Shown piece by piece: positions 20,179 through 29,362 of a stretch of DNA of 64,000 nucleotides; the stretch's first letter is position 1, and the number at the start of each line of letters is the position of its first letter. Source of the DNA: Geodermatophilus saharensis (GTDB lineage Bacteria; Actinomycetota; Actinomycetes; Mycobacteriales; Geodermatophilaceae); contig NZ_FZOH01000010.1 in NCBI RefSeq assembly GCF_900188205.1, positions 85,481-149,480 of the forward strand, given 5' to 3'. The notes beneath the pieces are model-generated. The model worked only from the letters and a program-made list of their open reading frames with translations. It was not told where the DNA came from and ran no database searches. The position numbers and the translations under genes are program-made.

Positions 20179-22908
20179 GTGTCCGTCCCCGCGCCGTCGC
20201 CTGCCGCCGACGTGCTGCACGACGCCCAGCGCGTCGCCGCCGCGCGCCGGCTCCTCCTCGAGGTGCCCGGCCCGGCCGCCTACGACCGGCTCTCCGGCCT
20301 CGCCGCCCGCCTGCTCGGCGCCGGGCACGCCAAGGTCACCGTCTTCACCGACGAGGACACCGTCGTCGGGGGACACGGCCTGCCGCCCGGGGTGGTCGGC
20401 GGCCGGGCCCAGCTCACCGGGGCGTTCTCCGCGTGCGTCGTCCGGGAGGGCCGGGCCCTCGTGGTCCCCGACGCCCGCGTCGACCCGCGGCTGTCCGACC
20501 TCCCCGCCGTCACCGCCGGTGAGGTCACCGCCTACCTCGGCATCCCGCTGATCTCGGCCTCCGGCCACGTCATCGGCGTCCTCGCCGTCTACGACGGGCG
20601 GGCGCGCACCTGGCAGGACGACGACGTCGCCCTGCTCGAGCACCTGGCCGACTCGGTGGTCGCCGAGCTCGAGCTCGCCGCCGCCCGGTCGGCGATCGGG
20701 GCCTCGCGGGTCCGCCTCGAGGTCGCCCTCGAGGCCGGCGCGATCGGCATCTGGGACCACGACCTGCGCACGCGGGTCCTGCACTGGGACGAGCGCTGCG
20801 CCGCGGTCCACGGACTCGACGGCCCGCTGACGATCACCGACGTCGACGGGATGCTCGCCGACCGCATCCACCCCGACGACCACGCCGCCGTCCGCGACGC
20901 CATGACCGACGCGCTGCGCGGCACGGGGGAGTACGTCGTCGAGGCGCGGGCGCTGCACACCGACGGCACGGTGCGCTGGACGGTCTCCCGCGGCCGCGTC
21001 GTGCGCGACTCCCGGGGCGACGCGGTGCGGGTGCTCGGCACCGTCGTCGACGTCACCGACGCCCGCGAGCAGGCCGCCCGCCGGATGGCCGCGGTGCAGC
21101 GCGCCGCCGCCGTCGCCGAGGTCGCCGCCGAGCTGGCCAACGCCACCGCGCTGTCGCAGCTGGCCGACATCACACTGCGCGGCGCCCGGCTGCTCGGGGC
21201 GTCGTCGAGCGCGCTGGCCGCCTTCGACACCCAGGAGGCGCTGCGGATTTACCTCGCCCGGCAGCTCGCCGACACGGTCGCGGCCGCCGCGGCGGAGGCC
21301 GAGGTGGAGGCCCCGCCGGAGGGGCTGGAGATCGAGCTCGACGACGAGCTGCCCACCCAGTACGCCGCCCGCCACGGCGAGCGGGTGCTGCTCACCGACC
21401 TCGACGACGCCGTCGCCCGGTTCCCGCGGATGGCCGAGGTCGGTCCGGCGCTCGGCCTGCGCGCCCTCGCCGCCCTGCCGCTGCGGGTGGAGGGCCGGCT
21501 GCTGGGCAGCTTCGTCGTCGTCTGGGACACCGAGCACGCCTTCGAGGACGTCGACGTCGAGCTGCTCGACGCGCTGACCGCGCAGATCGCCCTCAGCGTG
21601 TCCCGGCTGCGGGCCGACGCCGAGCGGGCGGCCGCCGTCGCCGCCATGGCCGAGGCCAATCAGCGGCTGCAGCTGCTCGCCGACGCCGGCCGGGTGCTGT
21701 CCGGGAGCCTGGACATCACCGAGCAGCTGGGCCGGCTGGCCGACCTGGTGGTGCCGGCGCTGGCCGACTGGTGCTGGATCGTCGTCACCGACGAGCAGGG
21801 CCGGCTGCACGAGATGGCCTGGTCCCACCGCGACCCCGCCCAGCGGGAGGCCGTGGCGGAGTACGTCGGGGCGATGGTGCACGGGATGACCGACGAGCAC
21901 GCCGCCCGGGTCGTGACCCGCACCGGCCGTCCGCTGGTGGTGCCGGAGGTCGACGTCGAGCGGATCCAGCAGTCGCTGCACGAGCCCGCGGCGCAGCAGG
22001 CGCTGCTGCGGCTGGCGCCGCACTCGGCGCTGATCGTGCCGCTGGTGGCCCGCGGGGAGGTCATCGGCGCCCTGGGCACCGCCAACGGCGCCGAGCGGGG
22101 CCCGCACACGACGGCGGAGGTCGAGACCGCCGCCGAGGTCGGCCGCCGCGCCGGCCTGGCGCTGCAGACCGCGCGCCTGTACGAGCAGCAGCGCGGGCTG
22201 GCGCACGCCCTGCAGCGCAGCATGCTCACCGCGCCGCCGCGGCCCGAGGGGCTCGACATCGTCGTGCGCTACGTCCCGGCGTCGGAGGGCGCCGAGGTGG
22301 GCGGCGACTGGTACGACGCCTTCCCCGGGGTGCTCGGCGGCACCGTCCTCGTCATCGGCGACGTCGTCGGCCACGACCGGAACGCCGCCGCGCTGATGGG
22401 CCAGTTCCGGGGGCTGCTGCGCGGCATCAGCCACGCCAGCGGCGCCGACCCGGCCGAGGTCCTCGGCCAGCTCGACCGGGCCGCCGACCGCCTGGCGCTC
22501 GACGCGATGGCCACCGCGCTGGTGGCCCGGCTCGACCGCACCGGCCCCGACGAGGCCGTGCTGCACTGGTCGAGCGCCGGCCACCCGCCGCCGGTCGTCG
22601 TCGACCCGGACGGGAGCGTGCGGGTGCTCGCCCCCGGGTCGGCCGACCTGCTGCTGGGCGTGGACCCGGGTCGCCGGCGCACCGACCACAGCACCGTCCT
22701 GCCCGTGGGCAGCACGGTGCTGCTGCACACCGACGGGCTGATCGAGCGGCGCGACCGCGACCTGCAGGCCGGCACCGAGCAGCTGCTCACCGTCCTGCGC
22801 GAGGCCGCCGACCTGCCGCTGGAGCGGTTGTGCGACCGGGTGCTGGAGCGGCTGTTCCTCCCCGACGCCGAGGACGACGTCGCGCTGCTCGCCGTCCGCG
22901 TGCTGTGA
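20179..22908 (+). CDS. GAF-PAS-GAF-GAF-SpoIIE sensor phosphatase
   Basis: A 909-residue multi-sensor protein phosphatase. In order: a GAF domain (about residues 20-165), a PAS domain (about 175-290, IGIWDHDLRTRVLHWDERC to GTVVDVTD), a second GAF (about 300-460), a third GAF (about 480-650), and a C-terminal PP2C/SpoIIE domain (about 670-909). The last has metal ligands in GGDWYDAF, GDVVGHDRNAAALMGQ and HTDGL. Such proteins dephosphorylate anti-anti-sigma factors in stress cascades. GTG 20179 is chosen because GAGGAGG lies just before it; an in-frame ATG at 20134 is possible. No anti-sigma gene lies nearby. Confidence 0.86.
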   Translation: MSVPAPSPAADVLHDAQRVAAARRLLLEVPGPAAYDRLSGLAARLLGAGHAKVTVFTDEDTVVGGHGLPPGVVGGRAQLTGAFSACVVREGRALVVPDARVDPRLSDLPAVTAGEVTAYLGIPLISASGHVIGVLAVYDGRARTWQDDDVALLEHLADSVVAELELAAARSAIGASRVRLEVALEAGAIGIWDHDLRTRVLHWDERCAAVHGLDGPLTITDVDGMLADRIHPDDHAAVRDAMTDALRGTGEYVVEARALHTDGTVRWTVSRGRVVRDSRGDAVRVLGTVVDVTDAREQAARRMAAVQRAAAVAEVAAELANATALSQLADITLRGARLLGASSSALAAFDTQEALRIYLARQLADTVAAAAAEAEVEAPPEGLEIELDDELPTQYAARHGERVLLTDLDDAVARFPRMAEVGPALGLRALAALPLRVEGRLLGSFVVVWDTEHAFEDVDVELLDALTAQIALSVSRLRADAERAAAVAAMAEANQRLQLLADAGRVLSGSLDITEQLGRLADLVVPALADWCWIVVTDEQGRLHEMAWSHRDPAQREAVAEYVGAMVHGMTDEHAARVVTRTGRPLVVPEVDVERIQQSLHEPAAQQALLRLAPHSALIVPLVARGEVIGALGTANGAERGPHTTAEVETAAEVGRRAGLALQTARLYEQQRGLAHALQRSMLTAPPRPEGLDIVVRYVPASEGAEVGGDWYDAFPGVLGGTVLVIGDVVGHDRNAAALMGQFRGLLRGISHASGADPAEVLGQLDRAADRLALDAMATALVARLDRTGPDEAVLHWSSAGHPPPVVVDPDGSVRVLAPGSADLLLGVDPGRRRTDHSTVLPVGSTVLLHTDGLIERRDRDLQAGTEQLLTVLREAADLPLERLCDRVLERLFLPDAEDDVALLAVRVL

Positions 22909-22918
22909 CACCGTCCGG

Positions 22919-22972
22919 GCACTTCCGCGGAGGTGCACGGGTTGGACCGGGCACTTCCGCGGAAGTGCCCGG
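22919..22972. repeat. Two R1 palindromes between convergent genes
   Basis: The first unit, GCACTTCCGCGGAGGTGC (22919-22936), is imperfect; the second (22947-22972) is a perfect 26-base palindrome centred on TTCCGCGGAA. They lie between the stops of the SpoIIE phosphatase and the enoyl-reductase-like gene and can act as a terminator. Confidence 0.75.
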
Positions 22973-22984
22973 TCTGGGGCTGCG

Positions 22985-24214
22985 TCAGAGGGCGGTCACC
23001 TCGTAGGTGTGCCCGGCCGCGCGCAGCCGCTCGACCAGCACGCCGCCGAGCGCCGTCGCGGGGGTGAGCGACCCGGCCCGCTCGGGCAGCCGGTCGCCCT
23101 CGAGGGCCAGGCCGAGCGCGACCTGCCCGAGCATCACCGACGTCGCCGCGTAGCCCGGGTCGCCCGTGCCGGCCACGGTGGCGCGGTAGTGCCGCCCGCC
23201 CTCGGTGTCGGCGTCGACGACCATGCGGAACCAGCCCTTCTCCCGCGCCGACTCCGACGGCCCGGTGCCCGGTGCGGGCAGCACGCGGTCGACCAGCGCC
23301 CGCGTGGGCGCGAAGGCCAGCGCACCGACGGCGGCGGCCAGGCCGGTGGTGATCCCCGCGGCGGTGAACGCCCCGGTGATCCCGCGGCCGGCGCTCATCG
23401 ACTCCCCGTAGCGCAGGCCGCGGCCGTAGGCCCACTCCTGCAGCGCGTTGCTGCGCCGCACGATCCGGGTGTTGAACGACGCCATGACGAACGGCGCGGT
23501 CCAGCGGCCGTCGGCGGCGAGTGCCGGCGGCGTGGCGTCCGGGGGCTGGCGGGTGTCGGGCTCGGCGGCGCGGTCGGGGGAGAGGGAGAACGGGTCGGCG
23601 AGCAGCCGGCGCACGGCCTTGTCGCGGGCGGCGTCCTCGACCATCCCGCGCATCGAGGCGACGGTCCCGCCGCTGAACCCGCCGCGGAGACCGGCCACCA
23701 GCCGGACGTCGGTGAGCCCGCCGGCGCCGTCCGCGCGCGCCCGCTCGGCCAGGAGGAACACCGCCAGGTCGGAGGGGATCGAGTCGTAGCCGGCCGCGTG
23801 CACCAGGCGGGCGCCGGTCTCCCGGGCGACGGCGTCGCAGCGGTCGATGGCCTCGCGGACGAACAGCACCTCGCCGGTGAGGTCGGCGTAGTGCGTGCCG
23901 GCCCGCGCGCAGGCCTCGACCACCGGCAGCCCGTGGCGTGTGTAGGGCCCGACCGTGGTGACCAGCACCCGGGTGCTCTCGGCCAGCCGGGTCATCGAGG
24001 CCGGGTCGGCGCTGTCGGCCTCCAGCAGCGGCCACGCGCGGCCGGGGGCGGGCAGCTCGGCGGCGACCGCGGCCAGCCGCTCGCGGGACCGGCCGGCCAG
24101 CGCCACCCGCAGGTCGGGCGGCGCGGTCTCGGCCAGGTAGCCGGCGACCAGCCGGCCGACGTACCCGGTGGCACCGAAGAGGACGACGTCGTGCTCGCGC
24201 GAGGGTCCGGTCAC
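22985..24214 (-). CDS. Saccharopine-dehydrogenase-like / trans-acting enoyl reductase family protein
   Basis: A 409-residue protein with an N-terminal Rossmann fold (DVVLFGATGYVGRLVAGYLAE) of the saccharopine dehydrogenase-like family. In mycobacteria the closest characterised relative, the trans-acting enoyl reductase Rv2953, works with polyketide synthases on phthiocerol lipids; most family members are uncharacterised. Further landmarks are TTVGPYTRHG, YADLTGEVLFVREAI, HAAGYDSIPSDL and GFSGGTVASM. GTG 24214 begins right before the Rossmann strand. No polyketide genes lie near, so a general lipid or amino-acid role is equally possible. Confidence 0.78.
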   Translation of the reverse strand: MTGPSREHDVVLFGATGYVGRLVAGYLAETAPPDLRVALAGRSRERLAAVAAELPAPGRAWPLLEADSADPASMTRLAESTRVLVTTVGPYTRHGLPVVEACARAGTHYADLTGEVLFVREAIDRCDAVARETGARLVHAAGYDSIPSDLAVFLLAERARADGAGGLTDVRLVAGLRGGFSGGTVASMRGMVEDAARDKAVRRLLADPFSLSPDRAAEPDTRQPPDATPPALAADGRWTAPFVMASFNTRIVRRSNALQEWAYGRGLRYGESMSAGRGITGAFTAAGITTGLAAAVGALAFAPTRALVDRVLPAPGTGPSESAREKGWFRMVVDADTEGGRHYRATVAGTGDPGYAATSVMLGQVALGLALEGDRLPERAGSLTPATALGGVLVERLRAAGHTYEVTAL

Positions 24215-24270
24215 CGCCCGATCCTGCCCCGGGAGGGGGCGACCCCGCCCGTCAGCCCCGACCCCGCCCG

Positions 24271-24996
24271 TCAGCTCCGGCCGCGCCCGTCGGCCCGCCC
24301 GCGTCGGCGCCGGGGGCGGCCGGTGCGGGCCAGCCGGGTGCGGGCGCGGCCGGGCAGGTCGACGGCGACCGGGGCCTCCCACCCGCGCCAGACCGACAGC
24401 ACCCGCAGCCCGGAGACCAGGGCGATGACCACCAGCGCGACGGGGATCGGGTCCAGCCCGAGCGGACCGGCGAGCACGGTCAGCGCCGTGGCCCCGAGCA
24501 GCGCGGCGACGGCGTTGTAGGGGCCGGGCTGCACGATGTCGGCGCGCCGGGCCAGCAGCACGTCGCGGATCACCGCCCCGCCGACGGCGGTCAGCGTCCC
24601 GATGAAGACCACCGAGGCGCTGGGCAGCCCGGCGAGCTGGGCCTTCTGGGCGCCGATCACGGTGAACAGGCCGAGGGTGAGCGCGTCGAGCACCACCAGC
24701 AGGGCGGTGAGCCGGGACAGCCAGCCGGAGAAGTAGAAGGTGACCATCGCGGTGATCGCGACGGCGGGCAGGTAGCTGCGGTCGGTCAGCGCCACCGGTG
24801 GGCCCTGGGCCAGCAGCACGTCGCGGATGAGGCCGCCGCCGAGGCCGCCGCTGACGGCCAGCAGCAGCACGCCGGAGACGGCGAAGCCCTCGCGCGCGGC
24901 GAGCAGCCCGCCGGTCAGCGCGCCGACGACGATCGCCGCGAGGTCGACGGCGGCCGGGACGTGCAGGGTCTCGGCCGTCGCGGCGAGGGTGCTCAC
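24271..24996 (-). CDS. TRIC-type cation channel family protein
   Basis: A 241-residue membrane protein with seven hydrophobic helices in two repeats. Each repeat carries the family turn (GGGLIRDVLLAQ near residue 47 and GGAVIRDVLLARR near residue 132). Bacterial and archaeal TRIC proteins (UPF0126/YadS-like) form trimeric potassium/sodium channels. The basic, disordered C terminus (RARTRLARTGRPRRRRGRADGRG) is unusually Arg-rich and cytoplasmic by the positive-inside rule. GTG 24996 has GGGAGG upstream. Confidence 0.85.
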   Translation of the reverse strand: MSTLAATAETLHVPAAVDLAAIVVGALTGGLLAAREGFAVSGVLLLAVSGGLGGGLIRDVLLAQGPPVALTDRSYLPAVAITAMVTFYFSGWLSRLTALLVVLDALTLGLFTVIGAQKAQLAGLPSASVVFIGTLTAVGGAVIRDVLLARRADIVQPGPYNAVAALLGATALTVLAGPLGLDPIPVALVVIALVSGLRVLSVWRGWEAPVAVDLPGRARTRLARTGRPRRRRGRADGRGRS

Positions 24997-25099
24997 GGCC
25001 GACCATCCTCCCGCCCGGGGCGCGCCCGGCCGGGACGCGGACCACCCCGACGGGTGAGGGGCGGTTGAACTCCTCCGGGTTCCGGTCGATCTGGTCTCC

Positions 25100-27097
25100 G
25101 TGATCCGGTCCCGTGTCGCCCAGGCGGTCGGCACCCGGCTGTTCGCCGCCTACGCCGCGGCCAGCCTGGTGCCCGTCGTGCTGCTGGGTGCTGGGCTCGC
25201 GGCGGGCATCCGGCAGGACGCCGTCGACCGCGCGCTCGAGTACGGCCACGCCCAGGCCGCCGTCGTCGAGGAGATGGCCATCGCCCCGGCGCTGCGCGGG
25301 CGCGACCTCGCCGCCGGCGTGAGCGGCGCGGAGCTCCTGCGGCTGCAGACCGCCACCGACCTGGCCGTCTTCCGCGGCTCGATCCTGCGGCTGCGGCTGC
25401 GCGACTTCTCCGGCGCGGTGGTCTTCGCCGACGACGGCGCCACCGGCCCCGAGACCGCGCTGCCCGACTACCCCGCCGGCGAGGGCGTCGTCCCGGCCGG
25501 CGGCACCGCCTTCACCACGGCCGCGACCGGCGGCACCGACGTCGCCCTCCTCGACGGCGAGGGCATGGCCGTCGGGCGGATGATCCGCGTGCTGCAGCCG
25601 ATCGTGGCCGACTCCTCCGGCCGCTCGGTCGGCGTCCTGGAGCTGCTGCTGCCCTACGACACGGTCGCCGCACAGGTCGAGGCGGCCACCACCCGCACCT
25701 ACTGGCGCCTGGGCGCCGGCCTCGCCGCGCTCTACGTCGTGCTCGCCGGGATCTCCTGGTCGACCACGCGCCGGCTGCGCCGCCAGGCCGCGCAGGCCGA
25801 GCACGACGCCCTGCACGACCCGCTGACCGGGCTGGCCAACCGCGAGCTGTTCGCCCGCCGGGTCGCCGCCGAGATCGGCCGCGGCACGCCCGGCGCCGTC
25901 GTCCTCGTCGACCTCGACCGGTTCAAGGAGGTCAACGACACCCTCGGCCACCACGCCGGGGACCAGCTGCTGGTCGAGGTCGGCCGCCGGCTGACCGCCA
26001 CCGTGCGCTCGGGGGACACCGTGGCCCGCCTCGGCGGCGACGAGTTCGGCCTGCTGCTGCCCGGGATGGACAGCGCCGCCGACGCCCGGGAGCTGGTGCA
26101 GCGGGTGAGCGACGCGCTGTCGGTCGAGACCGTCGTCGAGGGCGTGCCGCTCGCCGTGGAGGCCAGCTGCGGCATCGCCATGCACCCGGCCGACGCCACT
26201 GACGTCGAGACGCTGCTGACCTGCGCCGACGCCGCCATGTACCAGGGCAAGCGCGGCGCGACCGGGGTCGTCGTCTTCGACCCGCGCGCCACCGCGCCCT
26301 CGCCGCACTCGCCGGCCCTGCAGCACGACGTCCGCCGCGCCCTGGCCGACGGCGACCTGCGGCTGCACTACCAGCCGCAGGTGGACCTGGCCTCCGGCCG
26401 CACCGTCGGCGTCGAGGCGCTGCTGCGCTGGCAGCACCCGGTCCGCGGGCTGCTCGGTCCCGGTGACTTCCTGCCGGCTCTGGAGCAGTCCGGCGTCATG
26501 GGCGCGCTCACCGAGTGGGTGCTGCGGCAGGCGCTGGCCGACTGCGCCGCCTGGAGCGCCGTGGGCGAGGACTGGACGGTGTCGGTCAACGTCTCGGTGC
26601 GCAACCTCGAGACCCCCGGGTTCGCCGCCACCGTCGCCCGGCTGGCCGCCGCGGCCGGGGTGCCGCCGGCGCGGCTGCACCTCGAGGTGACCGAGACCGC
26701 GCTGCCGGCCGACCTCGCCACCGCCTCGGCGTGCCTGGCCGAGCTGGCCGCGCACGGCTTCGGCGCCGCGCTCGACGACTTCGGCGTCGGCTTCGCCAGC
26801 CTGTCGCACCTGCGCTCGCTGGCGCTGACCGAGGTGAAGGTCGACCGCGCCTTCGTCACCGGCGTGGACGTCTCGGCCGAGGACGCCGCCGTCGTGCGGT
26901 CGCTGGTCGAGCTCGCGCACGGCCTGGGGCTGTCGGTCTGCGCGGAGGGCGTGGAGACGCCCGCCGTCGCGGCCTGGCTGCGGGCGGTCGGCTGCGACCG
27001 CGCCCAGGGCTGGTTGTTCTCCCGGCCGCGCCCGTGGCCGGAGCTCTCCCGCGCGGCCGCAGCGGTGTCCGCGCCCTCCGTGGAGGTCCTCGCGTGA
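25100..27097 (+). CDS. Membrane GGDEF-EAL cyclic-di-GMP protein
   Basis: A 665-residue sensor. Two membrane helices (about residues 14-36 and 195-220) flank a roughly 155-residue extracellular sensor domain. GGDEF (312-316) and EALLR (439-443) are both intact, and [50 protein letters not shown] and CAEGVET are all present. The protein could therefore both make and degrade cyclic di-GMP; which activity dominates cannot be told. It overlaps the next gene by GTGA, so the binding lipoprotein downstream is coupled to it and could be its ligand-presenting partner. Confidence 0.9.
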   Translation: MIRSRVAQAVGTRLFAAYAAASLVPVVLLGAGLAAGIRQDAVDRALEYGHAQAAVVEEMAIAPALRGRDLAAGVSGAELLRLQTATDLAVFRGSILRLRLRDFSGAVVFADDGATGPETALPDYPAGEGVVPAGGTAFTTAATGGTDVALLDGEGMAVGRMIRVLQPIVADSSGRSVGVLELLLPYDTVAAQVEAATTRTYWRLGAGLAALYVVLAGISWSTTRRLRRQAAQAEHDALHDPLTGLANRELFARRVAAEIGRGTPGAVVLVDLDRFKEVNDTLGHHAGDQLLVEVGRRLTATVRSGDTVARLGGDEFGLLLPGMDSAADARELVQRVSDALSVETVVEGVPLAVEASCGIAMHPADATDVETLLTCADAAMYQGKRGATGVVVFDPRATAPSPHSPALQHDVRRALADGDLRLHYQPQVDLASGRTVGVEALLRWQHPVRGLLGPGDFLPALEQSGVMGALTEWVLRQALADCAAWSAVGEDWTVSVNVSVRNLETPGFAATVARLAAAAGVPPARLHLEVTETALPADLATASACLAELAAHGFGAALDDFGVGFASLSHLRSLALTEVKVDRAFVTGVDVSAEDAAVVRSLVELAHGLGLSVCAEGVETPAVAAWLRAVGCDRAQGWLFSRPRPWPELSRAAAAVSAPSVEVLA

Positions 27098-28005
27098 CCC
27101 GCACCCACCGTGCCCTCGCCGGCACCGCCGTCCTCGCCGCCGCCCTGCTCGCCGCCGGCTGCGGCGCGTCGGCCGACCCGGCCGCGCCCGCCACCGACGC
27201 CGCACCGGCGGTGACCGTGGACCAGCGGCTGCACGCGGCACTGCCCGAGGAGGTGCGCGACAGCGGCGTCCTCACCGTGGCCAACGACCCGTCCTACCCG
27301 CCGGCGTCGTCGTTCGGCCCGGACGGGCGCACGATCGTCGGTTTCGAGCCCGACCTCGGCGCGGCGCTCGGCGACCTGCTCGGCGTGGAGGTGCGGTTCG
27401 AGGCGTCGTCGTTCGACACCCTGCTCGACGACCTCGCCGCCGACCGGTTCGACCTGGTGATGAGCGCGGTCACCGACACCGCGGAGCGCGAGCAGCAGGC
27501 CGACTTCGTGAACTACTTCCGCGCGGGGTCCTCGATCGTCGTCTCGCGGGGCAACCCGCACGGCATCCACGACCTGGCCGGGCTGTGCGGGCGCAGCGTC
27601 GCCGTCGAGGCCGGGACGGTGCAGGTCGGGCTGCTCGAGCGGGCGCAGTCCTCGTGCACCGGCGGTATCGACGTCCACGAGCTGCCCACCAACGACGACG
27701 CCCTGCTCGAGCTGCGCACCGGCCGTGCCGACGCCGTCGTCGCCGACTACCCGCCGGCGGTCTTCGTGACCACCGACCCGCGGACGCAGAGCAGCTTCCA
27801 GCTGGTCTCCGACACGCAGTACGAGCCGGGGCTCTACGGCATCGCCGTCGCCACCGACCGGCCGGGGCTGCGCGACACGCTCACCCGGGCGCTGCAGCGG
27901 CTCGTCGACGACGGCGTCTACCAGCAGCTGCTCGACCGCTGGGAGGTCGGGCACGGCGCCGTCGACTCGGTGACGGTCAACGGCGGGCTGCCCCCGGCCG
28001 AGTGA
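27094..28005 (+). CDS. Polar-amino-acid-type ABC solute-binding lipoprotein
   Basis: A 303-residue family 3 solute-binding protein (glutamine/lysine-type). The lipoprotein signal ends at LLAAGC, so it is anchored outside the membrane by the Cys. [52 protein letters not shown] and [11 protein letters not shown] follow the family pattern. No permease or ATPase gene accompanies it. Its GTG overlaps the stop of the GGDEF-EAL gene, so instead of feeding a transporter it may pass a ligand signal to the extracellular domain of that protein. The transport role is conventional; the signalling role is inference. Confidence 0.85.
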   Translation: MTRTHRALAGTAVLAAALLAAGCGASADPAAPATDAAPAVTVDQRLHAALPEEVRDSGVLTVANDPSYPPASSFGPDGRTIVGFEPDLGAALGDLLGVEVRFEASSFDTLLDDLAADRFDLVMSAVTDTAEREQQADFVNYFRAGSSIVVSRGNPHGIHDLAGLCGRSVAVEAGTVQVGLLERAQSSCTGGIDVHELPTNDDALLELRTGRADAVVADYPPAVFVTTDPRTQSSFQLVSDTQYEPGLYGIAVATDRPGLRDTLTRALQRLVDDGVYQQLLDRWEVGHGAVDSVTVNGGLPPAE

Positions 28006-28011
28006 GCCCCT

Positions 28012-28101
28012 GGCCGGGCGCGTGCGCGCCCGGCCGGGACCGAGGGTGTGCGCGGAGGCCGCACCCGACCGCCGGTCGTGCGGCGTCGGCGCACACGCTC
28101 G
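28012..28101. terminator. Double hairpin between convergent genes
   Basis: First hairpin: an 11-bp perfect stem, 28012-28022 with 28025-28035, and only a 2-base gap. Second: CGAGGGTGTGCGC (28041-28053) pairs almost perfectly with GCGCACACGCTCG (28089-28101), with further pairing inside. Together they separate the binding-protein stop from the nagA stop. Confidence 0.65.
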
Positions 28102-28107
28102 GGCGTC

Positions 28108-29238
28108 CTAACCGATCCGCTGCCCGGCCGCCCAGACGGCGGTGACGGACCGGTCCGCACCCAGGGCGACGACGTCGGCCGCGCACCCGGGGGCCAGCCG
28201 GCCGAACCGGTGACCGAGGCCCAGCGCGCGGGCCGGCGTCGCGGTGAGCGCGGTGACCGCGGCGACCGGGTCGACGCCGGCGTCGAGGGCGGCGCGCAGC
28301 GCGGCGTCCTGGGTGAGCGTGGACCCGGCGAGCGTGCCGGTGCCGGCGAGCACCGCCCGCCCGTCGCGCACGGTGACCGCCCGCCCGCCGATGCGGTACC
28401 CGCCGTCGGCACCCCCGGCGGCGGCCGTCGCGTCGGTGACCAGCGCGACCCGCCCCGGCGCCCCGGCCATCAGCAACCGCGCGACGACGGGGTGCACGTG
28501 CACGCCGTCGAGCACCAGCTCGAGGGTGACCCGGGGGTCGGCCAGCGCGGCGCCGACCGGGCCGGGCTCGCGGTGGTGCAGGCCGGGCATGGCGTTGAGC
28601 GCGTGGGTGAGCAGCCGGGCGCCGGCGTCGAACGCGGCCGCGGTGAGCGCGGCGCCGGCCTCGGTGTGCCCCACGGCGACGACGACGCCCGCGGCGGTGA
28701 ACGCGCGCACCGCCTCCAGCGCCCCGGGCAGCTCCGGTGCGATCGTGACCTGCCGCAGCGTGCCCCGGGCGGCGGCCAGCAACCGGGCGACGTCGCCGGC
28801 GGTGGGCGCGCGCAGGTGGCGGGGGTCGTGCGCGCCGCAGCGGGCCGGTGCGAGGAAGGGCCCCTCCAGGTGCGCGCCGAGGACGGTGGGGTCGGCCTCG
28901 GCCAGGTCGGCGATGCCGGCCAGCGACGCCGCCAGCTCCCCGACCGGCGCGGCGACCAGGCTGACCACCGACCGGGTGGTGCCCGCGGCCCGGTGCACGG
29001 CGAGACCCCGGCGGACCGCGTCGGGGCCGTCGTCGAAGGAGGACCCGCCGCCCCCGTGCGCGTGCAGGTCGACGAACCCCGGGGTCAGCTCCGCGCCGGA
29101 CAGGTCGACGGTCTCCTCGGCCGGCGGGGGCGGCCCGCTGCCGGTGGCCGTGATCGTGTCGCCGTCGAACAGCACCCACCCGTCGCCGGTGACCCCGCCG
29201 GCGTCGAGCAGCCGGCCTCCGGCGAGCAGCGTGCGCAC
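28108..29238 (-). CDS. nagA: N-acetylglucosamine-6-phosphate deacetylase
   Basis: A 376-residue amidohydrolase that converts GlcNAc-6-phosphate to glucosamine-6-phosphate and acetate in chitin and cell-wall amino-sugar use. Metal and substrate motifs are visible: PGFVDLHAHGGGG, GAHLEGPFLAP, VAVGHTEAG, LTHALNAMPGLHHREPG and VTDATAAAG. It is cytosolic. GTG 29238 gives the usual start of the beta-sandwich domain. It diverges from a peptide-type ABC importer across a 124-base intergenic region, which suggests shared control and perhaps uptake of an amino-sugar-containing ligand. The stop is TAG. Confidence 0.9.
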   Translation of the reverse strand: MRTLLAGGRLLDAGGVTGDGWVLFDGDTITATGSGPPPPAEETVDLSGAELTPGFVDLHAHGGGGSSFDDGPDAVRRGLAVHRAAGTTRSVVSLVAAPVGELAASLAGIADLAEADPTVLGAHLEGPFLAPARCGAHDPRHLRAPTAGDVARLLAAARGTLRQVTIAPELPGALEAVRAFTAAGVVVAVGHTEAGAALTAAAFDAGARLLTHALNAMPGLHHREPGPVGAALADPRVTLELVLDGVHVHPVVARLLMAGAPGRVALVTDATAAAGGADGGYRIGGRAVTVRDGRAVLAGTGTLAGSTLTQDAALRAALDAGVDPVAAVTALTATPARALGLGHRFGRLAPGCAADVVALGADRSVTAVWAAGQRIG

Positions 29239-29362
29239 GGCACGGGAACTCCCCGCCCGGGAGGTGGACGGAACGTAACGATCGAGTTCTCGTTTGGCAC
29301 GGCCGGAGCGACAGGGCCAGGGTCGGAGGCGGAGGACACCGCCCCGACCCCCGGAGGTCCGC
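29239..29362. other. Shared upstream region of nagA and the ABC importer
   Basis: A 124-base divergent intergenic region. GTAACGATCGAGTTCTCG near 29275-29292 is AT-richer than its surroundings and holds ATCGAGTTCTCGTTT; TTGGCA at 29294 could be a -35 element for the importer. No confident operator was recognised. A GGAGG 6 bases before the importer's GTG is its ribosome binding site. Confidence 0.4.

Noticed and set aside
22985..27241. Very long minus-strand open frames, for example across 22985-27241, 1208-3970 or 58087-61506
   Set aside because: These are shadows of real genes caused by high GC; their translations are low in complexity beyond the recognised domains.
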